A stretch of 64,000 nucleotides of DNA from Mycobacterium senriense (GTDB lineage Bacteria > Actinomycetota > Actinomycetes > Mycobacteriales > Mycobacteriaceae). This document shows positions 30,138-38,996 of this stretch, in pieces. The position numbers and the translations under genes are program-made. The notes beneath the pieces were generated by a model. The model was not told the DNA's origin. It saw nothing but the letters and a program-made list of their open reading frames with translations, and made no database searches. The stretch covers positions 5,704,001-5,768,000 of the forward strand of contig NZ_AP024828.1 of the NCBI RefSeq assembly GCF_019668465.1, written 5' to 3'. Positions within the stretch are counted from its first letter, which is position 1. Every line of letters begins with the position of its first letter.

Positions 30138-30549
30138 CTTTCGCCTCGGAGCTGACCTCGAAGTTGACCGTGGTACCGGACTTGAGCGTGCGACCGACGG
30201 TGCAGATCTGATCGATGGCCCGGTTGACCACGACCAGCAGGCGCTCCTTCTCGTCGTCGGCCAGGCTCGACAGGTCCAGTTCCAGGGACTCCTCCAGCAG
30301 CGGATAGCGCTCCTGCTCGCGGTCGGCGGCACCGGAGACCCTGATCACCGCCATGTAGTCGTCGCCCAGCCGGCGGGCCAGCGGCAGGTCGCTGGACATC
30401 CCGCTGCACGCCGCGAGCGCGATCTTGAGCAGCTCACCGGGCGTGAACACGCCCTCGACGTCCTCGGAACCGATCAGCACCTGCGCGCCGCGCGAGCTGT
30501 ACCCGGTGTAGCGGCGAGTTCCGCTGCGTTCCACCCATAGTTCGGCCAT
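30124..30549 (-). CDS. OsmC-family peroxide/thiol-linked protein (Rv2923c homologue)
   Basis: This 141-residue OsmC/Ohr-fold protein has two reactive cysteines in the expected places: LAACSGMSSDLPL (about residue 48) and IDQICTVGRTL (about residue 115). OsmC and Ohr proteins reduce organic hydroperoxides as homodimers, using this cysteine pair with lipoyl or similar reductants. The start ATG is followed by MAELWVERSGTRRYTGYSSRG. It overlaps acyP by 14 nt and diverges from the PIG-L gene with 53 bp between starts. OsmC or Ohr cannot be separated with certainty by eye. Confidence 0.88.
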   Translation of the reverse strand: MAELWVERSGTRRYTGYSSRGAQVLIGSEDVEGVFTPGELLKIALAACSGMSSDLPLARRLGDDYMAVIRVSGAADREQERYPLLEESLELDLSSLADDEKERLLVVVNRAIDQICTVGRTLKSGTTVNFEVSSEAKDAGA

Positions 30550-30602
30550 GGCCTATTTCTACCGGGCGCGCCGAACTCGGATGCGCGGGCATACTGCTAA
30601 GC

Positions 30603-31379
30603 ATGGCCACCGTCGTCGCTTTCCACGCCCACCCCGACGACGAGGTCGTGCTCACCGGCGGCACCCTGGCGCGGGCGGCCGCGGCCGGGCACCGGGTGGT
30701 CGTGGTCACGGCCACCGACGGGCGCGTCCACAACGAGGACGGCAACTACCGGCTCGACGAATTACGCCGAAGCGCAAACATTCTCGGGGCGCACCGGGTG
30801 GAGTGCCTCGGGTACGCCGACAGCGGCTACGGCCCGTTGTTCTATCCGGATCCGCCCGGGCGCACCCGGTTCGGGCGGGCCGATCTCGACGAGGCCGCCG
30901 GGCGGCTGGCCGGCATCCTGCGCGACGAACGTGCCGATCTGCTGCTCAGCTACCAGCCCAACGGCGGCTACGGCCACCGCGACCACGTTCAGGTGCACCA
31001 CGTCGGCAAGCGGGCCGCCGAACTCGCCGCCATCCAGCGGGTGCTCGAGGTGACCATGCCGCGCGAAATGCTGCTCCGCGTCAGCGATGTCGCCCACCTG
31101 TTGCGGCTGCCCGGGCCGTACGAGCGTGACATCGTTCGTGGTGCGTACGCGCCACGCGCAGCAATCACCCATCGCGTCAACGTCTTTCGCTTCGCGCGCC
31201 AGAAGCGCGACGCATTCGCCGCGCACCGCTCTCAGATCGGCGCTTCGCGCCTGGCCGCGAAGGTGTTCGGGCTGCTGCTCCGGTTGCCGCCCCCGGTGTT
31301 CGGTGCGCTGTTCAGCCACGAGTGGTTCGTGGACCCGGCGTTGCCCACTGGGACGCTGCGCCGCGACATCTTCGATTGA
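30603..31379 (+). CDS. PIG-L (LmbE-family) zinc deacetylase
   Basis: This 258-residue protein carries the PIG-L zinc motif HPDDE in VVAFHAHPDDEVVLTGGTL and the later metal-binding GHRDHVQVHH. The family includes MshB and Mca of mycothiol metabolism and sugar N-deacetylases. The sequence GYADSGYGPLFYPDPPGRTR resembles the MshB/Mca branch, so an N-acetylglucosaminyl or amide substrate is likely but unproven. It is transcribed rightward into the end of fpg and is not at this place in M. tuberculosis as I recall. A thiol-linked role beside the OsmC gene is possible but only suggested by proximity. Confidence 0.87.
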   Translation: MATVVAFHAHPDDEVVLTGGTLARAAAAGHRVVVVTATDGRVHNEDGNYRLDELRRSANILGAHRVECLGYADSGYGPLFYPDPPGRTRFGRADLDEAAGRLAGILRDERADLLLSYQPNGGYGHRDHVQVHHVGKRAAELAAIQRVLEVTMPREMLLRVSDVAHLLRLPGPYERDIVRGAYAPRAAITHRVNVFRFARQKRDAFAAHRSQIGASRLAAKVFGLLLRLPPPVFGALFSHEWFVDPALPTGTLRRDIFD

Positions 31380-31389
31380 GGGGACACAC

Positions 31390-32259
31390 TCAAACACGAG
31401 GTCGCGGTTGGCATTTCGGGCAGTAGAACGAGGAGCGGTTCATGAACTTCTCCCGGCGCATCACCGTTCCGCAACGACGGCAGGCTTGGCCATCGCGGCC
31501 GTAGGCGTCCAGCGATCGGTCGAAGTATCCGGATTCGCCGTTGACGTTGACGTACAGCGAATCGAACGAGGTCCCGCCCTGGGCCAGCGCATCGCGCATC
31601 ACCTCGGCCGCCGCGTCCAGCACGGCGATCAACTGCTTGCGGCTCAGCGTGTCGGCGATCCGGGCGCCGTTCAGCTTGGCGCGCCACAGCGCCTCGTCGG
31701 CGTAGATGTTGCCGATGCCGGACACCACCTGCTGATCGAGAAGCTGCCGCTTGATCTCGGAATGCTTGCGCCGCAACACTTTTACTACCGCATCCGCATC
31801 GAAACGCGGGTCCAGCGGGTCACGCGCCAGATGTGCGACGGGCTCCGGCAGCACGCTGCCGTCCACCTCGACCAGATCGGCGAGCATCCACCCACCGAAG
31901 GTGCGCTGATCGGCGAAGCTCAGCACGGTCCCGTCGTCGAGCAGCGCGGAGATCCGGACGTGGTCGGCGCGCGGCACCTCGCCCAGTAGCATCTGCCCAC
32001 TCATGCCGAGGTGCACCACCAGCGCCGTATCCGATTCCTGCCCAGCGGGTTCCGTGTCGAGCAGCAACCACAGGTACTTGCCGCGCCGATCGGTGCCGGT
32101 GATCCGCGCGTTCAGCAGCCGTGCGGTGAGGTCCGCGGGCCCGGCTTCGTGACGACGCACCGCGCGCGGGTGATGCACTCGCACGGCCGTCATCGTCTTG
32201 CCGACGACGTGGGCGTGCAGGCCGCGGCGCACCACCTCGACTTCGGGCAGTTCGGGCAT
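31390..32259 (-). CDS. fpg: Formamidopyrimidine-DNA glycosylase (MutM/Fpg)
   Basis: Fpg removes 8-oxoguanine and ring-opened purines. The 289-residue protein starts [20 protein letters not shown], where the post-Met Pro is the catalytic nucleophile and Glu3 is conserved. The helix-two-turn-helix is visible in [18 protein letters not shown]. The C-terminal zinc finger reads [13 protein letters not shown]...CPKCQ. Its ATG directly follows the rnc stop (0 nt gap), part of the DUF177-rnc-fpg unit. Confidence 0.97.
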   Translation of the reverse strand: MPELPEVEVVRRGLHAHVVGKTMTAVRVHHPRAVRRHEAGPADLTARLLNARITGTDRRGKYLWLLLDTEPAGQESDTALVVHLGMSGQMLLGEVPRADHVRISALLDDGTVLSFADQRTFGGWMLADLVEVDGSVLPEPVAHLARDPLDPRFDADAVVKVLRRKHSEIKRQLLDQQVVSGIGNIYADEALWRAKLNGARIADTLSRKQLIAVLDAAAEVMRDALAQGGTSFDSLYVNVNGESGYFDRSLDAYGRDGQACRRCGTVMRREKFMNRSSFYCPKCQPRPRV

Positions 32260-32973
32260 CTAGACGCTGGTTTTCCCCGCGGGGTCCAGCACGTCGAGCG
32301 TCTTCCAGGTGGCCGCCGCGGCCTTCTGCTCGGCTTCCTTCTTGGAACGGCCCACCCCTGTGCCGTATTCGATCTCCGCCACGACGACGACCGCGGTGAA
32401 TTCCTTGTCGTGGTCGGGCCCGGTGGAGGTGACGACGTAGGAGGGCGCACCCATGCCGCGGGCCGCAGTCAGTTCCTGCAGGCTGGTCTTCCAGTCCAGG
32501 CCGGCCCCCAGCGTCGGCGCGGCGTCCAGCAGCGGGCCGAACAACCGCAGAATCACCTCGCGCGCAACGTCGATGCCGTGATCGAGGTAGATCGCGCCCA
32601 GCAGCGATTCCATGCCGTCGGCCAGGATGCTGGATTTGTCGGCGCCGCCGGTGTTGGCTTCCCCGCGCCCCAGCATCAGGTGGACGCCGAGGCCCCCGTC
32701 GCACAGCTTGCGCGCGACGTCGGCCAGCGCCTGGGTGTTGACCACGCTGGCGCGCAATTTGGCCAGATCACCCTCGGTGCGGTCGGGGTGCCGGTGGTAC
32801 AGCTCGTCGGTGACGGTCAGTCCCAGCACGGCATCGCCCAGGAATTCCAGGCGTTCGTTGGTCGGCAGGCCGCCGTGTTCGTAGGCATAACTGCGATGCG
32901 TGAGGGCCAGGGACAGCAGTTCCTCGGACAGCTCAACCCCGAGGGCGTCGAGCAGCTGTTGGCGTGAACTCAC
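32260..32973 (-). CDS. rnc: Ribonuclease III
   Basis: RNase III cuts double-stranded RNA, including rRNA precursors. The 237-residue protein contains the signature [14 protein letters not shown] with metal-binding acidic residues and [21 protein letters not shown]-terminal double-stranded RNA-binding domain follows (about residues 160-230, [11 protein letters not shown] and [16 protein letters not shown]). The start is GTG at 32973; it overlaps the DUF177 stop in GTGA, indicating coupling. It abuts fpg without a gap. Confidence 0.96.
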   Translation of the reverse strand: MSSRQQLLDALGVELSEELLSLALTHRSYAYEHGGLPTNERLEFLGDAVLGLTVTDELYHRHPDRTEGDLAKLRASVVNTQALADVARKLCDGGLGVHLMLGRGEANTGGADKSSILADGMESLLGAIYLDHGIDVAREVILRLFGPLLDAAPTLGAGLDWKTSLQELTAARGMGAPSYVVTSTGPDHDKEFTAVVVVAEIEYGTGVGRSKKEAEQKAAAATWKTLDVLDPAGKTSV

Positions 32974-33560
32974 CGCTCACCCCGCGGCTCGTCCGACTCC
33001 GCGGTGAACATGCCCGCGAGCTTGGCCCAGCGCGGATCGATGCGATCGTGCTGATGGTCCGGCTCGGCGGCCAGCGAAACACCGCACTCGGGACACAGCC
33101 CGGGGCAGTCCGGCGTGCAGACGGGCGAGAACGGAAGTTCCAGTCCGACGGCGTCGACGATCGCCTGCTCGAGGTCGATGGTGTCGTCGACGATGTGGCC
33201 CACCTCGTCTTCCTCGGTGGTCGCCTCGGTGGTGCTGTCCGGGTAGGCGAACAGCTCGGTGAGCCGCACGTGCACCTGCCCCTCGAGCTTGGTCAGGCAG
33301 CGCGAACACTCGCCGGCGGTGGGCGCGGTGACCGTCCCGGTCACCAGGACGCCCTCGGACACCGATTGGATCTGTAAATCCAGCTCGAGTGGGGCGTCCG
33401 CCTCGATCGCGATCATGTCCAGCCCGATGCGCGACGGACTGGGCACGGTTTTCTGCCACGTCACCATCGCCCCGGGGCGGCGCCCGAGCCGGATGATGTC
33501 GAACACCATCGGTGCGGCCAGGCGTGACCGAGTCGATGGTGTGCTGTGCTGCCGCGTCAT
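32970..33560 (-). CDS. DUF177/YceD-family protein (Rv2926c homologue)
   Basis: This 196-residue protein has DUF177 landmarks: the Cys pair [12 protein letters not shown], an acidic stretch [20 protein letters not shown], and the second Cys cluster [16 protein letters not shown], which may bind zinc. YceD proteins accompany rpmF or rnc and are linked to 23S rRNA maturation and plastid ribosome assembly. The M. tuberculosis protein is about 207 residues. The ATG at 33560 matches the N-terminal [20 protein letters not shown]; the longer open frame upstream is not protein-like. The end overlaps the rnc start by 4 nt. Confidence 0.88.
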   Translation of the reverse strand: MTRQHSTPSTRSRLAAPMVFDIIRLGRRPGAMVTWQKTVPSPSRIGLDMIAIEADAPLELDLQIQSVSEGVLVTGTVTAPTAGECSRCLTKLEGQVHVRLTELFAYPDSTTEATTEEDEVGHIVDDTIDLEQAIVDAVGLELPFSPVCTPDCPGLCPECGVSLAAEPDHQHDRIDPRWAKLAGMFTAESDEPRGER

Positions 33561-33628
33561 ATCGGAAATCCTACGGCGCTGACCGCATATTTCCAGGGCC
33601 CGCCCGCCCAGCAAACGGCCGCGAAGGG

Positions 33629-34372
33629 CTAGCGCACCGCGTAGTCGTGGGTCCCGGCGGCCGTCCGCAGTTGGTGACGCCCGCGCCCCACCGACCGCAG
33701 GGTGCCGTTGAGGAATTCCTCGAACTCGGCGAGCTTGTTGTCGACATAGATGTCGCATTCGCCGCGCAGCCGGTCGGCCTCGGCGTGCGCCGAGTCGATG
33801 AGCCGGGTGGCCTCGGCGTTGGCCGCCTCCACCACGCTGTTCTGCGAGACCAGGCGCTGCTGCTCCTTGATGCCCTCTTGCACGGCCTTCTCGTAGGAAA
33901 TGTTGCCGTTTTCGAGCAACCGGTCGGCTTCGGCCTGGGCGCGCCCGACGCTGGCCTCGTACTCGCGCTTGGCCGCCGTGGCGATGCGCATCGACTCTTC
34001 GCGGGCCTCGCCGACCATCCGCTCGCTGTGCTGGCGCGCTTCGCTCACCATCCGGTCGGCCTGCGCCTTGGCGTCGGACAGCAGCCGGTCGGCCTCCGAG
34101 CGGGCGTGGTTGAGCATCGACTCGGACTCGGTGGTCGCCGAGGACACCATGGACTCGGAGTGTGCCTTGGCGTCCTGCAGCATCGAGTCGCGCGCATCCA
34201 GGACGTCCTGGGCGTCGTCCAGTTCGCCCGGGATCGCATCCTTGATGTCGTCGATCAACTCCAGCACGTCGCCGCGAGGCACCACGCAGCCGGCCGTCAT
34301 CGGAACGCCACGGGCTTCTTCCACGATGGCGCTGAGTTCGTCCAGCGCCTCAAAGACTCGATACACGGCCAC
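33629..34372 (-). CDS. sepIVA: SepIVA, DivIVA-domain cell division protein
   Basis: SepIVA (Rv2927c family) is a mycobacterial DivIVA-like division and cell-envelope factor. The 247-residue protein is almost entirely coiled coil rich in Ala, Glu, Asp, Ser and Met (SESMVSSATTESESMLNHAR, EADRLLENGNISYEKAVQEG). It has an N-terminal conserved part MAVYRVFEALDELSAIVEEA and a C-terminal RGRHQLRTAAGTHDYAVR. In M. tuberculosis the next gene to the right is tesA and the PDIM locus; here the Rv2963-type permease follows after 425 bp. Confidence 0.93.
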   Translation of the reverse strand: MAVYRVFEALDELSAIVEEARGVPMTAGCVVPRGDVLELIDDIKDAIPGELDDAQDVLDARDSMLQDAKAHSESMVSSATTESESMLNHARSEADRLLSDAKAQADRMVSEARQHSERMVGEAREESMRIATAAKREYEASVGRAQAEADRLLENGNISYEKAVQEGIKEQQRLVSQNSVVEAANAEATRLIDSAHAEADRLRGECDIYVDNKLAEFEEFLNGTLRSVGRGRHQLRTAAGTHDYAVR

Positions 34373-34557
34373 ACCCTCCTGGCGTCTGCAAAGATCCTGT
34401 TGTTACTAGTGTGCCTGGTGTTGTCCCTGTGACTGCGGTGGCGACACCGGTGTGTCGGGTATTAGCCCGTTCGGTGCGCCTCAAACGCCCTGGTCCGGTG
34501 TTTCCGGCCCGGCGGTGGGAAGTCAGTGTCATCAGGAAGCGCCCATTCACGCTGTTT

Positions 34558-34578
34558 GCGCGGCCGTCACGGCCGCGC
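34558..34578. repeat. Perfect hairpin in the divergent sepIVA-permease region
   Basis: GCGCGGCCG (34558-34566) and its complement CGGCCGCGC (34570-34578) form a 9-bp stem with a 3-nt TCA loop. It looks like a terminator but lies between two divergent genes, upstream of both. The 34373-34797 gap otherwise holds the copper-type operator at 34724-34742 and no gene that I can see. Confidence 0.55.
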
Positions 34579-34723
34579 GGGGTGATTCATCCATATTCGT
34601 TGCCGGGTCCCGGTGATGCGGGTGGACCACTGTCCCGGCAGTTGCGTCGACGCGCCGGGGCCCGGCTATGTGCAGCGATTCTAGGTCGCGGACGGCAAAC
34701 ATGGCGACATCCCGCCCGTGACC

Positions 34724-34742
34724 TATACCCCCGAGGGGTATA
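34724..34742 (+). promoter_or_regulatory. RicR/CsoR-type copper operator before the permease gene
   Basis: TATACCCC (34724-34731), CGA, GGGGTATA (34735-34742) is a perfect 8-bp inverted repeat with a 3-nt spacer. It lies 55 bp before the GTG of the permease gene and overlaps the likely promoter. CsoR-family copper sensors bind TACCCC/GGGGTA palindromes, and Rv2963 of M. tuberculosis is a known RicR-regulated gene. Confidence 0.8.
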
Positions 34743-34797
34743 CTCCACGTTGGGCGCGGCGGCCCTCGAAGCGACTCGTTTCCGGCAGGAGGACACA

Positions 34798-35964
34798 GTG
34801 ACGGTGCTATCAGCGGTCGGGCACGCCCTGACGCTCGCGGGCTCGATGACGTGGGAAATCCTGTGGGCGCTGATCCTGGGCTTTGCGCTCTCCGCGGTGG
34901 TGCAGGCCGTCGTGCGCCGCGCCACGATCGTGTCGCTGATGGGTGACGACCGACCGCGCACCCTGGCCGTCGCGGCCGGACTGGGAGCGGCGTCGTCGTC
35001 GTGCTCGTACGCCGCGGTGGCGTTGGCGCGATCGCTGTTCCGCAAGGGCGCCGACTTCACCGCCGCGATGGCGTTCGAAATCGGATCCACCAACCTGGTG
35101 GTGGAGTTGGGCATCATCCTGGCGCTGCTGATGGGCTGGCAGTTCACCGCCGCCGAGTTCGTCGGCGGCCCGCTGATGATCGTGGTGCTGGCCGTGTTGT
35201 TCCGGCTGTTCATCCGGGCGCGCCTCGTCGACGCCGCCCGCGAGCAGGCCGAGCGGGGAATCGCCGGCTCCATGGAAGGCCACGCCGCCATGGACATGTC
35301 CATCCAGGGGGAAGGCTCGTTCTGGCGACGGCTGTTCTCCCCCGCGGGCCTGACCTCGGTCTCGCACGTGTTCGTGATGGAGTGGCTGGCGATCCTGCGC
35401 GACCTCGTCCTGGGCCTGCTGATCGCGGGCGCCATCGGGGCCTGGGTGCCCGAAAAGTTCTGGCAGGTCTTCTTTTTGGCCGACCACCCGGGCCTCTCCG
35501 CGATATGGGGGCCGATCGTGGGGCCCGTCGCGGCGATCGTGTCCTTCGTATGCTCCATCGGCAATGTCCCGCTGGCCGCGGTGCTGTGGAACGGCGGCAT
35601 CAGCTTCGGCGGCGTCATCGCGTTCATCTACGCCGACCTGCTGATCCTTCCGATCCTCAACATCTACCGCAAGTACTACGGCACCAAGATGATGCTGACC
35701 CTGCTGGGCACCTTCTACGCCGCGATGGTCGCCGCCGGGTATCTGGTCGAATTGATCTTCGGCACAACCCATCTCATTCCCCCGCAACGCAACGCGACGG
35801 TAATTGAAGCCTCGATCTCGTGGAACTACACGACCTGGCTCAACATCGCGTTCCTGGCGCTCGCGGCCATCCTGGTCGCCCGGTTCCTCACCTCCGGGGG
35901 CCTGCCGATGGTGCGCATGATGGGCGGTTCCCCCGACGCCGGCGAATCCCAACATCACCACTGA
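34798..35964 (+). CDS. DUF318/UPF0718-type membrane permease (Rv2963 homologue), copper-responsive
   Basis: This 388-residue integral membrane protein has about 8-10 predicted hydrophobic segments, for example EILWALILGFALSAVVQAVV, LVLGLLIAGAIGAWV and IVGPVAAIVSFVCSIGNVPL. Conserved features are LGAASSSCSYAAVALARSLF, with a Ser/Cys-rich turn, and SFVCSIGNVPLAAVLWNGG. The family is annotated as putative permease and may handle metal or thiol substrates; its M. tuberculosis homologue belongs to the RicR copper regulon. The C-terminus is His-rich (ESQHHH). The GTG at 34798 follows GGAGG. The upstream copper-type operator supports the same regulation here. Confidence 0.88.
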   Translation: MTVLSAVGHALTLAGSMTWEILWALILGFALSAVVQAVVRRATIVSLMGDDRPRTLAVAAGLGAASSSCSYAAVALARSLFRKGADFTAAMAFEIGSTNLVVELGIILALLMGWQFTAAEFVGGPLMIVVLAVLFRLFIRARLVDAAREQAERGIAGSMEGHAAMDMSIQGEGSFWRRLFSPAGLTSVSHVFVMEWLAILRDLVLGLLIAGAIGAWVPEKFWQVFFLADHPGLSAIWGPIVGPVAAIVSFVCSIGNVPLAAVLWNGGISFGGVIAFIYADLLILPILNIYRKYYGTKMMLTLLGTFYAAMVAAGYLVELIFGTTHLIPPQRNATVIEASISWNYTTWLNIAFLALAAILVARFLTSGGLPMVRMMGGSPDAGESQHHH

Positions 35965-35970
35965 CCGGGG

Positions 35971-37680
35971 TCATTGTTCTGGCAACCGCACGTCGAGCAC
36001 CACGCAACGCCCTTGGTCGGCCTCGCCGAGCGCCCAGCCGATGGCCTCGCTCATCTCCGCCGGCGTGTGCACGCTGCGTCCGCTGCCGCCGCATGCCCTG
36101 GCGAGGGCGGCATAATCGGTGTCCGGGGTGAGCCACGTTTCGTCGAAGTTGTTCTCCCGCACCGATACTCCGCCCGGGTACAACCCCATCACCGGCAGTC
36201 TGGAAGCCAGATAAGACCGATTGTTCAAGACGACCGTCACGAACGGCGCACCGTGGCGATGCGCCGACCACAACGCGGCCGTGGGCACGCCGAAGTGAAA
36301 CGATCCGTCACCACAGATGGCGACGACGGGCGCCTCCGGCCGGGCGAGTTTGACCCCGAAGGCGCCGCCCAGCGCCCACCCCAAAGCCGGTGCGCCCGTA
36401 TCGAACAGGTGCCCGGGCGCCCGGCGCACCTGCCGGGCCACGGCGGCCCGGTTGGTCACGGCCTCCTGGACCACCACCGCGTCGTCGGGTAGGGCGCGAC
36501 CCAGCGCGGCCAGCATCGCATCGGGGACATCCGCGGGCTGGTCGGAAGCGGCCCGGCGGATCGCTTCGCGGCCGCGTTCGGCGGTCTCGGCCTCCGCCGC
36601 CTGCCGACGCGCGGCCCACTTCTCCCGCATCTCGTCGGTGGCCAACCGCAGCAGGGTCTGCTCGAGCAGCAGCAACGCCACGCGGGTGTCGGCGGTCAAC
36701 GCGACCTCGACCGGATACGACCACAGCGGCATGCTCGGTTTGACCGGATCCCCGTCGATCTGCACCACGCGGGCGTCCGCGGGCGGCGCCAGCTCCGACG
36801 GCACCCAGGGCACCTCGGAGTCCAACACCAGCACGGTGTCGGCGCTTTCGAGCGGGGCGGCCTCGCCCACCACGTGCAGCGGATGCCCCGGCGGCAGGTT
36901 GGCGCGGTCACCCTGATCGATCACCGGCGCGCCGAGCAGCTCGGCGATGCGGCCCAGCACGGTCGCAGTCCCCGGGTCGGCGGCGGTCCGAGACGTGACG
37001 ATGACAACCCGCTTGCCCGCCACCAGGATTCCCGCCAACCGTCCGAGCGCGCCCGGCTCAGGACCGGGCGGTACGGCCGGCGGCAACCGGCGCGGCAACG
37101 CACCGATGCCGGGTTCCATCAACGCTTCTCGCGGCAGCATGACGTAGGCGGGACCGGACGGGCAGGATTGGGCGACCTGAAACGCCCGACGCACGATCGG
37201 GGCCAGCTCGCGGCCGCGGGGCACCTCCATGTGCCACTTGACGTAGTTGCGCACCACGCCCGGCTGGTCGAGTTGCTCCTGCTGCCAATGGATGTAGGTA
37301 TCGCGATGACCGCGCACCTGCGGCGCCGAACTGTAGGGGGTGCGCCCGGCGAACATCACCACCGGAGTTCCGTTGCGCTGCGCGTTGTGCAGCTGGCAGC
37401 CCAGGTTCAGCGTCCCGGCGTCGACGTGGACCATGACCGCCTGCGGGCGGCCGCTGGCCATGTGATGGCCGATGGCCGCCGCCAGCGCGATGCTCTCGTG
37501 CACGCACAACACCGCCTGCGGGCTCGGCGTGCCTGCGGCGCGCGCCGCCGCCAGTGCCTCCTGGATCGGCGCGGAATCCGTTCCGGGGTTGATGAAGAAG
37601 TGCGCGACTCCCTCGTCGGCGAGCAGCGCGATCAGATCGGCCGCGGCCTCGGGTACGTCGAATGGATTGTCTACCGTCAT
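35971..37680 (-). CDS. Thiamine diphosphate-dependent decarboxylase/acetolactate synthase-like enzyme
   Basis: This 569-residue ThDP enzyme has the catalytic Glu in CVHESIALAAAIGHH (Glu62), the TPP/Mg motif GDGSFHFGVPTAALWSAHRH ending in LNNRSY, and a central domain with VVIVTSRTAADPG. The overall layout of three domains is that of acetolactate synthase and benzoylformate decarboxylase relatives. The substrate is not known. It occupies the place of purU in M. tuberculosis (between Rv2963 and coaD, as I recall it). The ATG at 37680 is preceded by AGGAGA. It is convergent with the permease (6-nt gap). A roughly 200-bp upstream stretch to coaD holds no visible gene. Confidence 0.85.
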   Translation of the reverse strand: MTVDNPFDVPEAAADLIALLADEGVAHFFINPGTDSAPIQEALAAARAAGTPSPQAVLCVHESIALAAAIGHHMASGRPQAVMVHVDAGTLNLGCQLHNAQRNGTPVVMFAGRTPYSSAPQVRGHRDTYIHWQQEQLDQPGVVRNYVKWHMEVPRGRELAPIVRRAFQVAQSCPSGPAYVMLPREALMEPGIGALPRRLPPAVPPGPEPGALGRLAGILVAGKRVVIVTSRTAADPGTATVLGRIAELLGAPVIDQGDRANLPPGHPLHVVGEAAPLESADTVLVLDSEVPWVPSELAPPADARVVQIDGDPVKPSMPLWSYPVEVALTADTRVALLLLEQTLLRLATDEMREKWAARRQAAEAETAERGREAIRRAASDQPADVPDAMLAALGRALPDDAVVVQEAVTNRAAVARQVRRAPGHLFDTGAPALGWALGGAFGVKLARPEAPVVAICGDGSFHFGVPTAALWSAHRHGAPFVTVVLNNRSYLASRLPVMGLYPGGVSVRENNFDETWLTPDTDYAALARACGGSGRSVHTPAEMSEAIGWALGEADQGRCVVLDVRLPEQ

Positions 37681-37877
37681 GGCTGCCGTTCTCCTATCGA
37701 CGTCGGCGACCGCGTGGCGCGCTCGAACCCGTCGACTGCCCCTTGCGAGGGACTCGTGGGTAATCGACGGAGAACTCGAAACCATCGGGTACCCGCTGCG
37801 CGCCCGGGTACTCCAGCCCCTCGGCCCGGCCCGTCAATCCAATTGCCGCGCAGGGCTTTCGGCGTCGGGCAACAGCG

Positions 37878-38360
37878 TCAGGACTTATCCGAAATCCTTT
37901 GGCGCAGGCGACGATTGACCGGTTCGGGCAGCAGTTCCGACACGTCACCGCCAAGCATCGCAACCTCTTTGGCCAGCGAGGACGACACAAACGAATAGCG
38001 CGGGGCGGTGGCGACGAAGAAGGTGTCCACGCCGGCGACGTGCTTGTTCATCTGCGCCATCTGCAGCTCGTATTCGAAGTCGGTGCCGGTGCGCAGCCCC
38101 TTCACGATGGCGGTCATGCCGAGCGACCGGACGAAGTCCACCACCAGGCCCTGCCCGGCTTCCACCCGCAGGTTGGCCAGGTGCGTCGTCGATTCGTTGA
38201 TCATCGCGATCCGCTCGTCCAGGTCGAACATGCCCTTTTTGGCGGGGTTGGTGAGGATCGCCACCACCACCTCGTCGAACTGAGCCGACGCGCGCTCGAA
38301 TACGTCGATGTGGCCCAACGTCACCGGGTCGAACGAACCCGGGCACACCGCGCCGGTCAT
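37878..38360 (-). CDS. coaD: Phosphopantetheine adenylyltransferase
   Basis: CoaD makes dephospho-CoA from 4'-phosphopantetheine and ATP. The 160-residue protein starts [20 protein letters not shown]. The nucleotidyltransferase motif is the TxGH-like TLGH, and the substrate loop is [19 protein letters not shown]. The C-terminal signature is [20 protein letters not shown]. It ends 198 bp from the ThDP enzyme gene start and follows rsmD on the same strand (71-nt gap), the conserved rsmD-coaD pairing. Confidence 0.97.
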   Translation of the reverse strand: MTGAVCPGSFDPVTLGHIDVFERASAQFDEVVVAILTNPAKKGMFDLDERIAMINESTTHLANLRVEAGQGLVVDFVRSLGMTAIVKGLRTGTDFEYELQMAQMNKHVAGVDTFFVATAPRYSFVSSSLAKEVAMLGGDVSELLPEPVNRRLRQRISDKS

Positions 38361-38431
38361 GCGGGCGCTCCGATGTGAAGGGGTGGTCTCCGTCCATCGG
38401 CGATCATGACGAATGACGGTACACGCCCGCC

Positions 38432-38986
38432 TCACTGACGCTCGGCCAGCTCCAGACGGGTGTCGCCGTAAACCCGATGCGGCCACACCGACCACCCGGC
38501 CGGCCAATTCAGTGGCGCGCCGCCGGCCGCCCGCTCCACCACCGCGACGCTGCCCGCACGCACCCAGCCGTGTGCGGCCAACGCGGCCAGTACGGCCTCG
38601 ACCTCGGCGGCGTCGACGTCGTAGGGCGGGTCGGCCAACACCAGATCGAATGCGGCCGCGGTCCCGGCCGCCAGCACGGTCGCCACCGCTCCCCGGCGCA
38701 GCGTCGCGCCGGGCAGGCCCAGGGTTTCGATGTTGCGCGCGATGACGGAGCCGGTGCGCGAGTCGGACTCCACGAAGAGCGCGGCGGCGGCGCCGCGGGA
38801 AAGCGCCTCCAATCCCAGTGCGCCCGAGCCGGCGTAGAGATCCAGCACGCTGAGCCCGGTCAGCTCCAGGCGCGCGGTCAGGATGTTGAACAGCGACTCG
38901 CGCACCCGGTCGGTGGTGGGCCTGGTGCCGCGCGGCGGGACCGCGATGCGACGGCCCCCGGCCGCGCCGCCAATGATCCGGGTCAC
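38432..38986 (-). CDS. rsmD: 16S rRNA (guanine-N2)-methyltransferase RsmD
   Basis: RsmD methylates G966 of 16S rRNA. The 184-residue protein has the SAM-binding motif [20 protein letters not shown] and the catalytic motif IV DPPYD. It starts [20 protein letters not shown] as expected. In M. tuberculosis the pyruvate carboxylase gene pca lies next to it (recalled); here only 10 nt separate it from the VKOR gene, so pca is missing from this site. Confidence 0.95.
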   Translation of the reverse strand: MTRIIGGAAGGRRIAVPPRGTRPTTDRVRESLFNILTARLELTGLSVLDLYAGSGALGLEALSRGAAAALFVESDSRTGSVIARNIETLGLPGATLRRGAVATVLAAGTAAAFDLVLADPPYDVDAAEVEAVLAALAAHGWVRAGSVAVVERAAGGAPLNWPAGWSVWPHRVYGDTRLELAERQ

Positions 38987-38996
38987 CTGCAGCTAC

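Noticed and set aside
25965..30155. A 1396-codon open frame on the plus strand, antisense to smc
   Set aside because: High-GC shadow frame of a real gene; biased composition (Gly/Arg/Gln/Val rich) and no family resemblance.
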